A stretch of DNA of 44,975 nt from Paenibacillus periandrae (GCF_022458865.1 NZ_JAJNMU010000044.1:1-44975); one strand, 5' to 3'; numbered from the stretch's first letter, positions 34,935-44,085 are shown. Program-made: numbers and translations. The notes: generated from the sequence alone by a model not told the origin.

Positions 34935-36700
34935 CTATACGCTATCGTGTCTTAAAACTGCCGGAAGTAGCAGTACGACCTTCGTCCCTATACCAAGCTC
35001 ACTGCTAAAAAGAATCCCGAATCCAGTTCCGTACTTCAACTGTAGACGACTGTGTATATTTTTAAGCGCATAACCTGAATGTGATTCCTCACCGGCAAGC
35101 AGCCTGCGGATACGGTTCTCATCTGCCCCGATTCCATTATCCTCTACACAAATTCGGGTAAAAGCCGCCTCCTGTACAATCGAAATACGGATGAAGCCTT
35201 GCCCAATCCTATCAGCAAAGCCATGCTTGATTGAGTTCTCAACCAATGGCTGTAAAATAAAATGCGGGCACTCGTACTGAAGCAGATGCTCCTCCACTTG
35301 TACCTCGAACTCATAAATGTGATTGAACCGGAAATTGAGAATGATCATATAATTGCGCACATGCTCTACCTCTTGCTCAATCGTGGTGATTTGATGCTCC
35401 TGGGTTAACGAATATCTGAACATGTTGGAGAGCACCTCCAGCTGATCAGCAACCGAATCCACCTGATGCCTGATAGCTACCCAACGAATGGATTCAAGCG
35501 TGTTATACAAAAAATGAGGATTAATTTGCATACTCAGCATTTGCAGCCGGGCTTCCTTTTCTTTTAATTGACTGTGATACACCTTATCGATCAGATCTTT
35601 AAGCTCCAAGCCCATGGCTCTAAAATGAAACACCAGCTGTCCGATTTCATCCTTTTGTTGCACATCAAGCTTAATTTCCAGATTGCCGCGCTTAACCTTA
35701 TCCATTTCGCGCTTCAGCAGCTTGATGGGTCGAATAATGCGGTTGTTTTGGATAACGGAGAAAATAATCCCAAATAGCAAACAGATCGACAGTGCGACAA
35801 CAATCAATATCCCGAGAAACTTCTGCGGTTCATTAATTTGCGAGTCTGGAACCACTTTGATCACATGCCAGCCTGGATTTGGCAGCTTATAATAAAATAC
35901 AGAAACTTTTTCCCCATTGATCGTGGAGCGAAAATTCCCCTCAATGCCGGACATAACCTGCTGAACATAGGGCAGCTGTCCGATATCGTTTCCGATCTCA
36001 CCTTTGTTCTTGGAAGACACGATTTGCCCATGGCTATCGATAATAACCATCCCGTCATTTTGCCACGCATCATTTTCTGTGTAAGCCTGCTCCAGCGCTT
36101 GTTCGGGGATCGTTAATATTTCAACAGAAATCACAACAAATGAATTAAGATCATTAACGGCTCTAAGCAAAGAGACGACATATTCATTTTCATTCGGATT
36201 TTGATAGGAATGCAGCTTATAGGTGCCGGTCCATACCGGAACTCCTTTTCGCTGGATCGCTTGTTGGAGCAGCTCCTGGTTAACCTCGTTCTCATAGTAA
36301 CCGAACCGGTAAATCGGCTTCGTATGTTGATAAGGAGAAAAGAGTGCAGGTAAGGCTGCACTCTAATTTCCTGCTGCAAAAAATAATTGAGTCCATTCGT
36401 ACGCACTACGAATTCATACGGATAAGATTGCTCGTTCAAGTTCGATAGCTGCTGGACATCTTCATTGCCCAACAACTTATCAGATAAATATTCTGTATTG
36501 GAGACGATTTGATTCAAGCGAAACTCGGTTTGCTTAAAGGATTGAAAGACGGCCTCTCTCGACTTGGAACCGATAATATCGGACGAAATCGCGAGGATTA
36601 AGAAGGACGCTGCCATTAACGGAAGAATAACAAGCACAAACAAATACACAAAAAAAATTTGGTTTGGATAGACATGGTTTATATTCTCCAATTGGTTCAC
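34935..36700 (-). pseudogene. YesM-like sensor histidine kinase, frameshifted
   Basis: The N-terminal third (membrane helix FFVYLFVLVILPLMAASFLILA, then QEIRVQPYLHSF) is in one frame. From ALFSPYQ onward the protein continues in another, so a one-base-type indel lies between about 36330 and 36365. The C-terminal part is complete: second membrane helix, HAMP, His_kinase (NPHFLYNTLESIRW) and HATPase_c (FILQPLVENSIKHGF; DNGIGA). The likely start is GTG at 36700, sharing GTGA with the permease stop, or TTG at 36691 with AAAAGGG 8 bases upstream. A downstream ATG near 36170 could only give a protein lacking the first membrane helix and much of the sensor domain. Sequencing error is the alternative, but neighbouring genes are also damaged. 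Confidence 0.85.
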
Positions 36701-37530
36701 CCTTTTACTGCACCGCTCGTTAATCCTCTTACAAAATACTTTTGTGAACATAAAAATATGACAACGAGCGGAACCATGACAATACATATGGCCGCAGAGA
36801 GCGGTCCTCAATCGGTGCCCATCTGCGTTTGAAAAGCAATAATACCAAGTGGTATGGTTCGAAATACCGATGCTGACATGGAAACAGTCGTCCAGAGCAG
36901 CTCTCCCCATAACCCAAAATTGAGAATAGCCACCGTCAATAGTGTCGGAATCATGATGGGTACGATCACTTTTACAAAAACAAGCATATCGTTCGCCCCG
37001 TCTACCTTGGCTGCTTCCAGCAGCTCATTCGGGACCGATTGGAAGAAATTACGCAATATAAACGTTGCCGTGGGCACCCCCCATCCAATAAACGGAAAAA
37101 TAAGCGTATAAGCTTCATTCAACAGCCTCAGCTTACTCATCATGATATAGAATGGCATAATGATCGATTCGGATGGAAACATCGTTGGAATGAGAATGAA
37201 CAGCATCAGGAGCTCCGCCTTGGGAATACGTAATCTCGCCAAAGCATATCCTGCCAATGAGGCAAATAGCACGATGCCTATAATCGAAATCGATACGACA
37301 TAGGTGCTGTTTAATAAATAGCGACCGATCCCGCCGTCAATGAGTGCCTTCGAATAATTAAACCACTCGATACGTTCTGGTAGCGCCCATATGTTCTGAA
37401 GAAACTGCTGTGTGGATTTAAAAGAAGTCATAAATACAAAGAGCAGCGGGAATAACGTGAGCAGCGTCAATAGCAGAACGGTAACTCTGGGAATCCAGAC
37501 GATGGCTGTGGTTTCTCTATTAATATTCAT
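36697..37530 (-). pseudogene. CUT1 sugar ABC permease (second), in-frame TGA
   Basis: The frame reads as a complete 277-residue MalG-like permease except for TGA at 36808-36810, exactly where the family has Trp (QMGTD-W-GPLSAA). The same frame continues for 36 more codons through a typical MalG ending, QKYFVRGLTSGAVKG, and stops overlapping the kinase start. The EAA loop (ELLEAAKVDGANDMLVFVKVIVP) is intact. A single TGG-to-TGA change explains it. Translation would stop at 240 residues and lose the last helix. The gene overlaps permease one by 11 bases. Confidence 0.9.
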
Positions 37531-38413
37531 ACGTCTCTCCCCCTAGTAACCGTCTCGCTATAAGTACAGTCAACAGCAATATTCCTGTAAACAAGGCTCC
37601 CATCGATGCTGCATAACCGAATTCATTGTAATTGAATGCGGTATCGACCATATACAAGGATACTGTCTTCGACATTGTCCCTGGACCGCCGTTCGTTAAT
37701 ATTCTCACCGAGTCGTAAGTTCGGAAGGCTGTGATCAAGGACAGCACCACGCACAATTGGATAATCGGCTTAAGTAATGGCAGCACAATGAGTATGAATT
37801 GACGCGTGTATCCGATACCATCCATTCTGCTTGCTTCAAATATGGACTTCGGTATAAGCTGCATGGCCGTGAAACAGAGCATCATCGTAATGCCCATATT
37901 CTTATACACATCTACAAGCACAATACTTGGCAGGACGGTTTCCGGTTCACCCAACCATACCCGCGTCAAATGCTCCAAGCCAATCGCTTCCAGTGCTTGA
38001 TTCAATACGCCTTCAGGACTATAAATAAAAGTAAACAAAATCGCTATGATCGTTGTCGGAACCATAGAGGGAGTGAACAGAGCAAATCGGTAGAACGCTC
38101 CCTCTTTATTCCCCAACGGGTAGATCAGGGCTGCGAGCATAATGCCGATAACTACAGAAAATAAGGTGATACAAATGCCCAGGAAAGTTGTATTATAAAA
38201 GCTAATAAGAGCAGTACGGTCAGCAAAAATATGAATGTAATTATCGAATCCAATCCAGTTTCTCGTTAGAAACCCATCCCACTCCTGGAAAGACAAAATC
38301 AAGTTCCATATGAAAGGAATATAGGAAACAAACAGGATCAGGAATAAGACCGGAGCCAAAAATAGAAATCCAAGGACTGTACTGCCGAGTAAATTGCCTT
38401 TACGGTTGTTCAT
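37520..38413 (-). CDS. CUT1 sugar ABC permease (first, MalF/LplB-like)
   Basis: The 297-residue inner-membrane permease has six helices and the EAA motif SIFEASRMDGIGYTRQFILIVLP. It opens with VLGFLFLAPVLFLILFVSYIPFIWN and carries RILTNGGPG before the last helices. It appears intact. GGAGAG lies 8 bases before the ATG. It lies between the disrupted binding-protein gene and the nonsense-mutated second permease, so no working transporter can be assembled from this locus. No ATPase gene is present, as usual for CUT1 operons that share MsmX. Confidence 0.9.
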   Translation of the reverse strand: MNNRKGNLLGSTVLGFLFLAPVLFLILFVSYIPFIWNLILSFQEWDGFLTRNWIGFDNYIHIFADRTALISFYNTTFLGICITLFSVVIGIMLAALIYPLGNKEGAFYRFALFTPSMVPTTIIAILFTFIYSPEGVLNQALEAIGLEHLTRVWLGEPETVLPSIVLVDVYKNMGITMMLCFTAMQLIPKSIFEASRMDGIGYTRQFILIVLPLLKPIIQLCVVLSLITAFRTYDSVRILTNGGPGTMSKTVSLYMVDTAFNYNEFGYAASMGALFTGILLLTVLIARRLLGGETYEY

Positions 38414-38450
38414 CCATGTTTCTCTCCATTATCTAAACTTAGCTATGTTG

Positions 38451-38999
38451 TCACTTCTTTTTAAGTGCTTCCTGACGTAAGGCTTCGAGATCACTAATAA
38501 TTTCTTTGAAATCGGAGCCCTTCAGGAAAAGTTTAGGCAAAAGCTGGTTCCTGAAATATTCATCGATCTTGCTGTCCACATAGGTGAATCCCGGCGGGTT
38601 GGTAATCGCATGCTTATACAAAGCACCAATCTGAGTAACTATCGGATTTGTATACTTAACATTCACGTTGGAAACCAGGAAGCCCGCATCCGCATGAATT
38701 TGCATATATTCCTGGCTGGTCAGTTTTTTAATAATTTCGACTGCTGCTTCTTTGTTGGCTGCGTTCGCCGGAATCATAAATCCGTCCGCACTGCCCGTGT
38801 AAGCCAGCTTGTTGCCCATGGTCGGAACCGATAAAGCAACGACTTTAAATTTCGAATTGGTTGTTACTGTTGCCGCAAGTGAGGAGGCTTCGCCAATCAT
38901 TGCTACTTTACCTTGGTAGAAAGCCGATTGCTCCTCGTCACGCTTAATCGTCAAAGCGCCCTTACCCGGATACCAGTAATCGTTATCATTTAATTTTTT
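38451..38999 (-). pseudogene. Sugar-binding protein, C-terminal fragment (split by mobile element)
   Basis: About 180 codons of the C-terminal lobe of a CUT1 solute-binding protein: NDNDYWYPGKG, AFYQGKVAMIGEAS and ADGFMIPANA. The fragment begins at the 8-base target duplicate (38992-38999). Removing 39000-44214 joins it in frame to the N-terminal fragment at 44207-44784 through ENLKKL|NDNDYW. It has no start codon or signal peptide of its own. Confidence 0.9.
38992..38999. repeat. Target-site duplication, left copy
   Basis: AATTTTTT directly abuts the left terminal repeat and recurs at 44207-44214 next to the right terminal repeat. Eight bases is the duplication length known for IS66-family elements. 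Confidence 0.85.
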
Positions 39000-39023
39000 G
39001 AGTATTCGGATTTAATGGTGGAA
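39000..39023 (+). repeat. Left terminal inverted repeat
   Basis: It starts GAGTATTCGGATTTAATGG. A related direct copy, TTCGGATTAATTGGTGGAAT, lies 46 bases inward at 39051, and a weaker inverted relative (TTCGGAATTAAT on the minus strand) near 39491-39503, suggesting that an older, smaller element is nested in the left end. Confidence 0.85.
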
Positions 39024-39106
39024 TCATATGTTTAGTAGTATGTGATAAAGTTCGGATTAATTGGTGGAATTATCATTTTTATATACTCGCAATATTCGCC
39101 ATTGTT

Positions 39107-39420
39107 CAAGTCATGAACGAAGAGGGGCGAAAGAATATCACCGAATCCTACATGTGGGCATAAAGCAGCGGCCAGCATTGCAATGGACAATCGACATATG
39201 CTTGTTAACCGTTGAGATCTTCATGCCCCTTGCAAACAGCTCATCCCGGTAGGCCAACAGGTCATCCGCGATCACCACCCGGAGCTGATTACATTGTTGA
39301 ATGTGGAAAGAGGACAACACCCCTTCCATCTCGGTAGTTTATAACCGGATCATGCTCGCTTCCTTTGAAGAAGGGAAACACCCTATTCGGATCTTCGTGT
39401 ACCAACCGGGTAGATGTGGC
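39107..39420 (+). pseudogene. IS66-family TnpC transposase remnant, two scraps
   Basis: Plus-strand 39107-39163 reads QVMNEEGRKNITESYMWA then a stop, and 39373-39417 reads GKHPIRIFVYQPGR in a different frame. Together they resemble the IS66 TnpC segment around SYMWVY..G and the following VLYDYQP(T/G)R. About 200 bases of unrelated sequence separates them. It is far too damaged to act. Confidence 0.55.
39178..39300 (-). pseudogene. Possible tyrosine-recombinase core-binding remnant
   Basis: The minus strand encodes ADDLLAYRDELFARGMKIST then VNKHMSIVH, similar to the N-terminal SAM-like domain of phage-type integrases (pattern AYR..L..RG...STVN). It lies between the two TnpC scraps and appears to have interrupted them. 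No catalytic domain follows. Confidence 0.4.
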
Positions 39421-39510
39421 AAATAGCTCGTAAGATGCGGAGTTAATCGGCATATCCTTTACACCGGAGAAAAGGGTATCTCACGTAAACTCATTAATTC
39501 CGAAAATATT

Positions 39511-39539
39511 TTACCAACATCTGCCTTTGTCTATATAAT
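39511..39539 (+). promoter_or_regulatory. Probable sigma-A promoter for the ABC exporter
   Basis: TTACCA (39511-39516), a 17-base spacer and TATAAT (39534-39539) lie 30 bases before the start at 39570, with GAAGGAG between. It begins immediately after the TTCGGA-like inner end, so promoter and old element end abut. Confidence 0.6.
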
Positions 39540-39569
39540 AGACTCAGGTTATATATAGAAGGAGTTGAG

Positions 39570-41726
39570 TTGGCCGTGAAATTTCTTAAAGCATCTATCC
39601 CTTATCTGCGTCCCCACAAATGGTTGCTCATCATTATTCTCCTGTGTGCAGGGCTGGAGACAGCGTACAACTCCCTCTGGCCCCTAAGCTTTACCTACCT
39701 AATCGATAAAGCTTTCATCCCCAAGGATAGCGGCGTGTTTTTTCACACCCTGATCCTATTGATCTCGGGAGGGATCATCGGACTGCTAGCCGGCTTCGGC
39801 TCTGATTACGCCATGGCTGGACTTAGCGGACGAGTTGCCCTGCAACTGAGAAGGAGGGTATTCGGCAAGCTCCACCGCATACCTATAGAAAAGATAGAAC
39901 ACTACGGAATCGGAACGATTGTAAGCCGATTTTCGAATGATATTCCCTCAATTGGAGGCATTACCGCCTATTTAATTCCTGCACTCTTTAAAGGGCTGCT
40001 ATCGGCCCTGATCGGCACGATTCTGCTTTTTCAAATGCAGTGGAAGCTGACCCTGTTGTTGCTTCTCTGCTCAGTGATTTTATTCGCGGGGCCCATGCTG
40101 CTCGAGAAACGTTCAAAAAGAGCAAGTGAACGCTTCAAGCAAGCTCAAGAAACATTTATTGATCTGGTAGACGAAAATGTAAAAGGGCATAAGCTCGTGA
40201 AGGGCTTCCACCTCGCCGACCTCATGAATCAAAGAGCGGAGCCGCGGATTCAATCCATCTTTCAAATCGGAACCAGGATGAATCTGCTCTTTTCCTTCCT
40301 GGAGCGAATACCGGCCGCTTCACTGCTTACACTTAGCGCACTCATGGTGGGTGTCGGCGGTTACCTTATTTTTAAAGGGGATCTGACAGTCGGAGAGTTC
40401 GTTGCCATGAATACGGTCTTCCTGCAGGTAGGTCAGTCGCTGTTATCCCTATCTATGCTGTGGCCTCGGCTGTTCGAGGCGGAGGTATCCTTAGCACGTA
40501 TTAAAGAGCTGCTCGATTCAAGCGGCCCGGACGAAGGTAGCAAGAATAGACTTCCGCTTCCTGCCGCTATTCAAGAAATTCGCTTCCAAGACGTTCACTT
40601 CCGCTACACGGAGGATAAGGATACGTTAAAAGGAATAACCTTGTCCATTCCAGCAGGTGGATATACGGTCTTCGTAGGTACAAGCGGGTCCGGCAAGAGC
40701 ACAGCACTCCAGCTGCTGCTGCGTTTCCTGAAGCCCTCGCGAGGAACCATTTACTTCGGCGACTTAGATTTACATAACCACGTAAGCGAGTGTTCCCTTT
40801 ATGAACAGCTCGGGGTGGTTTTTCAGGATTCTCAGTTTTTGCAAATGAGCATTAAGGAGAATCTGTTCCTGGGGCGGCCTGTTAGCCTGGATACCATCGT
40901 GGAAGCGGCGCGCTTGGCTCGTATCCATGATACGATTAAAGCCATGCCTTTGCAGTACGATACGCAGTTGGATCAGAGCGGAGGCAATTTATCGGGCGGG
41001 CAGAAGCAGCGACTGGCGATTGCGCGGGCCCTGGCCAAGAACCCGAATTATTTGCTGTTCGATGAAGCGAGCTCTGCACTGGACCCGGCTACAGAAGCGG
41101 AAATTAACGAAACGATTGAAGGACTACGAGGCAGGAAGACCATCATCAGCGTGACCCATCGGCTTGCGTCCGCCAAGCGAGCGGATCGGATCTTTGTTTT
41201 TCAGGAAGGGGCTATTGTGGAAGCCGGAACCCACGAGGAGCTGCTTCGGCAGGAAGGAGCCTATAAGCGTCTATGGGACAAGCAGCATGGTATCCACATT
41301 ACCGGAAACGGGTTTCTTGCTCAGGTCGAGGCTAGCCGGCTGGCGCAATTTCCCTTTTTCGAAGCCATTGCCCCGGATCTGTTAACCATAATCAGCAAGC
41401 AGTTTGTTAGCGAAAAATATGAAGCGGGGCAGGTCATAGTCCGTGAAGGCGAGGAAGGAGATAAGTTTTACTTGATCGCTCGCGGTGCCGTAGAAGTGGT
41501 CAAAGGAACCGGGGCAAACAGCAAAGCTGTGGCGGTTTTGCAGGATGGGGATCATTTTGGCGAGATTGCCCTGCTTCGCGGGATTCCGCGCACGGCAACC
41601 GTTACGGCTAAGATGCCCAGTGTACTGCTGTCCTTGCAGCGTGAGCAACTGCTCGAGCTTACCTACAACCATCATCAAATATACGAGATGCTGGTGATGA
41701 CGTTACAGGAGCGAATGTCCTCTTAA
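39570..41726 (+). CDS. ABC exporter (fused TMD-NBD) with C-terminal cyclic-nucleotide-binding domain
   Basis: The 718-residue protein has a six-helix type-1 exporter domain (residues ~15-310) and an ATPase (~340-575) with Walker A GTSGSGKST, a Q-loop in VFQDSQF, signature LSGGQKQR, Walker B YLLFDEASSALD and the H-loop VTHRLAS. Residues ~595-715 form a CRP-like cNMP-binding domain with FGEIALLRGIPRTATV, retaining the Glu and Arg that hold cyclic nucleotide in other proteins. Such a fusion suggests transport gated by a small ligand or simply a structural domain. It should work as a homodimer in the membrane. A TTG at 39570 (GAAGGAG 5 bases upstream) or a GTG at 39576 is the start. It is the main cargo of the element; its substrate is unknown. 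Confidence 0.9.
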   Translation: MAVKFLKASIPYLRPHKWLLIIILLCAGLETAYNSLWPLSFTYLIDKAFIPKDSGVFFHTLILLISGGIIGLLAGFGSDYAMAGLSGRVALQLRRRVFGKLHRIPIEKIEHYGIGTIVSRFSNDIPSIGGITAYLIPALFKGLLSALIGTILLFQMQWKLTLLLLLCSVILFAGPMLLEKRSKRASERFKQAQETFIDLVDENVKGHKLVKGFHLADLMNQRAEPRIQSIFQIGTRMNLLFSFLERIPAASLLTLSALMVGVGGYLIFKGDLTVGEFVAMNTVFLQVGQSLLSLSMLWPRLFEAEVSLARIKELLDSSGPDEGSKNRLPLPAAIQEIRFQDVHFRYTEDKDTLKGITLSIPAGGYTVFVGTSGSGKSTALQLLLRFLKPSRGTIYFGDLDLHNHVSECSLYEQLGVVFQDSQFLQMSIKENLFLGRPVSLDTIVEAARLARIHDTIKAMPLQYDTQLDQSGGNLSGGQKQRLAIARALAKNPNYLLFDEASSALDPATEAEINETIEGLRGRKTIISVTHRLASAKRADRIFVFQEGAIVEAGTHEELLRQEGAYKRLWDKQHGIHITGNGFLAQVEASRLAQFPFFEAIAPDLLTIISKQFVSEKYEAGQVIVREGEEGDKFYLIARGAVEVVKGTGANSKAVAVLQDGDHFGEIALLRGIPRTATVTAKMPSVLLSLQREQLLELTYNHHQIYEMLVMTLQERMSS

Positions 41727-42226
41727 CCGAGCTTCCATCGGTTTAAACGGTCTAAAGAAGCGACAAATTCGTGCTCCACGCCAAAGCGAGTCGGCTCCGT
41801 ACTGATCAGATCCGCTATCTTTTCGAATAGTTGTTTACGTTCTGCCGGGCTGGACTCGGTATAAAATTGGATTTGTTGGGTTGCCGGGACATGCTCCTTC
41901 AAAAACTCTTTGAGCCAGATCAGTCCGCGTAAAAATAACCTTGTGTTACGGTAAGTCGGGAGGATATGCACCATCTCCAGTCTTACCGTTTCTTTGTCGG
42001 TAAATCCCTTCTCCGGTGTTCCATACACGAATCCCAAAGCGGCAATCACTTGTCCGGATGCATCCTTCACAATGACCGCGCTCCCGTATAGGACCTGCTC
42101 CTTGATGAAATGAATCACACGTTTCGCTAAAAAGGCACTATGGATTTCCAGCTTATGATCCAAAATATACAGTGTATAGGCTTCCCAATCAGCGTCAGTC
42201 TTACATGGATTAAATTGATAGGCCAT
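41723..42226 (-). CDS. GNAT-like N-acetyltransferase, second of a tandem pair
   Basis: The 167-residue protein has a GNAT-like layout: AVIVKDASGQVIAALGFVYG as the beta4 region, then RLEMVHILPTYRNTRLFLRGLIWL where acetyl-CoA would bind. The canonical Q/RxxGxG/A loop is not clear. The start at 42226 is the ATG 5 bases after GGAGGG; the frame extends upstream without a site. Its last 4 bases overlap the end of the converging exporter gene. It aligns with the neighbouring GNAT gene over most of its length (YG.P...F.D.E....E...I...YR.T..F..GL..L). Confidence 0.68.
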   Translation of the reverse strand: MAYQFNPCKTDADWEAYTLYILDHKLEIHSAFLAKRVIHFIKEQVLYGSAVIVKDASGQVIAALGFVYGTPEKGFTDKETVRLEMVHILPTYRNTRLFLRGLIWLKEFLKEHVPATQQIQFYTESSPAERKQLFEKIADLISTEPTRFGVEHEFVASLDRLNRWKLG

Positions 42227-42243
42227 CATTTCCCTCCAAAACA

Positions 42244-42762
42244 CTATGAATGTCGATGAAAAGATCGGATGAAAGCGGAAAGAGCCTCCAAGGAGGTAGA
42301 ATAGACATCGAGCTCGCCAAACTCCCCTTCTCGTTTGGCAACCGGATTGGCAAACTTCGAATAGAGCCTGCGCAAATAGGCAGAATCCGCATGGGCATAG
42401 AAGAACACTTGTGATACAGAGCAATCTGCTTCCGTAACCCCGTTTATCAGGTATTCAAGACCCTGAAAAAAAGCAGTGGTTTTGCGATATTCCTTTTTGA
42501 TAAGTAAAATCTCCACCAGAAGACTCTCACGGTCCTGAAAATCATTATCCGGGTTACCGTAATAATAGGTAACGATCCCTCCCGGTTCCCCCTCCTCGTC
42601 CAAGCCCATGATGATGTGTCCTTTGGACACCTGGGTGGATATCAGCTGCAAGGTATAAGTCAGCGGATACGGTGGAGTCATTTGATCCCTGTATTTGAGA
42701 AAAAATCGGATAAATTGCTCGTATTCATGATCTTCATTGCACTTTATAAGGGTTAGCGCCAC
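42244..42762 (-). CDS. GNAT-like N-acetyltransferase, first of a tandem pair
   Basis: The 172-residue protein starts at a GTG at 42762 with AGGAG 9 bases upstream. An ATG at 42810 would leave only about 6 bases of leader from the predicted promoter. It carries HIIMGLDEEGEPGGIVTYYYG, ESLLVEILLIKKEYRKTTAFF and QVFFYAHADSAYLRRLYSKF, a GNAT-type core with the late-helix AYLRRLY segment typical of the fold. It is paralogous to the gene 17 bases downstream, and the two form an operon. The target is unknown; export and acetylation of the same compound is a guess from proximity. Confidence 0.68.
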   Translation of the reverse strand: MALTLIKCNEDHEYEQFIRFFLKYRDQMTPPYPLTYTLQLISTQVSKGHIIMGLDEEGEPGGIVTYYYGNPDNDFQDRESLLVEILLIKKEYRKTTAFFQGLEYLINGVTEADCSVSQVFFYAHADSAYLRRLYSKFANPVAKREGEFGELDVYSTSLEALSAFIRSFHRHS

Positions 42763-42822
42763 TTTTCCACGCTCCTGTCTTGAGCTTACGAATTCAGTGA
42801 TAAGAGCCATCGTTTAATAGGT

Positions 42823-42831
42823 ATTATAACA
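42823..42831 (-). promoter_or_regulatory. Extended -10 promoter for the GNAT pair
   Basis: The minus strand reads TGTTATAAT, a perfect TATAAT with the TGn extension; the -35 is weak. Transcription would start near 42816, about 54 bases before the GTG at 42762. Confidence 0.5.
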
Positions 42832-42893
42832 TGAGATTTCTGAAGAAAACCTCCCGTTTTTGTTTTTGTATGTAAATTCACAATTGATATGTA

Positions 42894-42921
42894 TTGAAAC
42901 ATCTTCAGCTTATGGTAAAAT
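42894..42921 (+). promoter_or_regulatory. Sigma-A promoter for the 34-codon gene
   Basis: TTGAAA (42894-42899), 16 bases, then TAAAAT (42916-42921) with TG one base before the -10. It diverges from the GNAT promoter 63 bases away. Confidence 0.6.
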
Positions 42922-42958
42922 AAGGGCAATATCACTTAATCTCGAAAGGATGAATCCT

Positions 42959-43063
42959 ATGTCAGCCGGAATGAAAATTAATGCCAACGATAAACACTTT
43001 GACCCAAGAGCTAACGCATCTGCATCTTCACCGTCAAACTCGGAAACATCACGTAAAGCTTAA
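42959..43063 (+). CDS. Small 34-residue protein of unknown function
   Basis: The ATG at 42959 has AAAGGA 8 bases upstream, a good promoter ~40 bases before it, and a strong terminator starting 12 bases after the stop, so this is a complete single-gene unit. The protein is hydrophilic with no Cys or Trp: MSAGMKINANDKHFDPRANA then a Ser-rich, basic tail (SASSPSNSETSRKA). It has no signal peptide or membrane helix. I do not recognise a family. It could be a small spore or stress protein, or a small regulator; these are only possibilities. Confidence 0.7.
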   Translation: MSAGMKINANDKHFDPRANASASSPSNSETSRKA

Positions 43064-43074
43064 GCTTACCTCAG

Positions 43075-43108
43075 CACCCAACCCTCTCAGGGGGTTGGGT
43101 GTTTTTTT
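43075..43108 (+). terminator. Strong intrinsic terminator
   Basis: CACCCAACCC pairs with GGGTTGGGTG (10 bp, 7-base loop), followed by seven T residues. It closes the 34-codon gene. The following 43109-43295 shows no gene. Confidence 0.92.
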
Positions 43109-43295
43109 CATTCTTCCATCGTTCCCCCTTAGTGGGGAGCTGGTCGAACCATCGACATTCTGAGCACTCCAAATTGAGAAAGCTTGTTCTATTAAGCGAC
43201 CGAACATAATGGATAGGCCTCTTTCATAAACTTCACTATCGATCAACGACCGGTTCCCAAATCGAACGGTTTAACCGAAAAAAGGAGGGATTAAT

Positions 43296-44085
43296 ATGTA
43301 CCCGGTGTATCCTTATTATGGTTATGAGACCAAATGCGAGAGCAATCCCGTTACCTTTCCGCCGCAGCACCAGGATATTCAGCCCGGTTTAGAGTATTTA
43401 ATGGATCCTGCGCCTATCTCCAACAATCCGGAGTACATGGGCAGCGGGAAGCTGCAGGGCAAGGTTGCTGTTATCACCGGCGGCGATAGCGGTATCGGCC
43501 GTGCGGTGCGATAGGCTTCGCCAAAGAGGGGGCGGATGTCGTGATCGCCTATCTTTACGAGCATAAAGATGCGGAGGCTACACAGCAAATGGTCGCCCGC
43601 TACGGCCGTCGCTGCCTGCCGATAGCCGAAGATTTGAGGAATGAGTCGTTTTCCTATGAAGTGGTGCGAAGGGCGATGGACCATTTTGGCAAAATAGATG
43701 TCTTGGTGTTGAATCAGGCCGTACAGTTTCCCCAAGAGAGTATTCTTAACATTACTGCGGGACAGCTGGACACTTCTACATGACCAAAGCCGCGCTTCCC
43801 TATCTGAAGCCCGGTAGTTCCATCATCAGTACAGCATCTGTGACCGCCTATGCAGGGGCACCTTTACTGGTAGATTACTCTTCAACCAAAGGAGCCATTG
43901 TCTCCTTTACCCGTTCGCTGTCGCTTCAATTGGTGGGTCAAGGAATCCGGGTGAATGCGGTAGCCCCAGGCCCGATCAGGACGCCGTTAATCGTATCCAG
44001 CTACTCCGCTCGGTATGTTAAAACATTTGGGACGGAGACGCCGATGCGCCGGGCCGGGCAACCGTTCGAGCTGGCTCCTAAATAG
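43296..44085 (+). pseudogene. SDR-family oxidoreductase (YhdF/YghA-like), broken
   Basis: The protein starts well: AAGGAGGG before the ATG at 43296, an N-terminal Tyr/Pro-rich extension, then GKVAVITGGDSGIGRAV. One base is lost near 43508 (GTGCGATAGG for GTGGCGATAGG). The frame resumes as GFAKEGADVVIAYL...LVLNQAVQ, is broken again near 43770 by a deletion of roughly 8-9 codons, resumes as HFYMTKAALPYLK and STASVTAYAG..YSSTKGAIVSF (catalytic Ser and YxxxK), and stops at ELAPK. The usual ~25-residue C-terminal end is missing. Two frame breaks plus truncation make it non-functional. An intact relative would be a ~290-residue NAD(P)-dependent dehydrogenase. Confidence 0.88.

Noticed and set aside
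36131..36910. A single 259-residue protein spanning permease tail and kinase N-terminus
   Set aside because: The frame mixes antisense-like or out-of-frame permease sequence with the kinase N-terminus; it is a by-product of the frameshift.
41382..41678. 98-codon minus-strand frame inside the exporter gene
   Set aside because: Lies wholly opposite the cNMP-binding domain coding sequence with no start signals.
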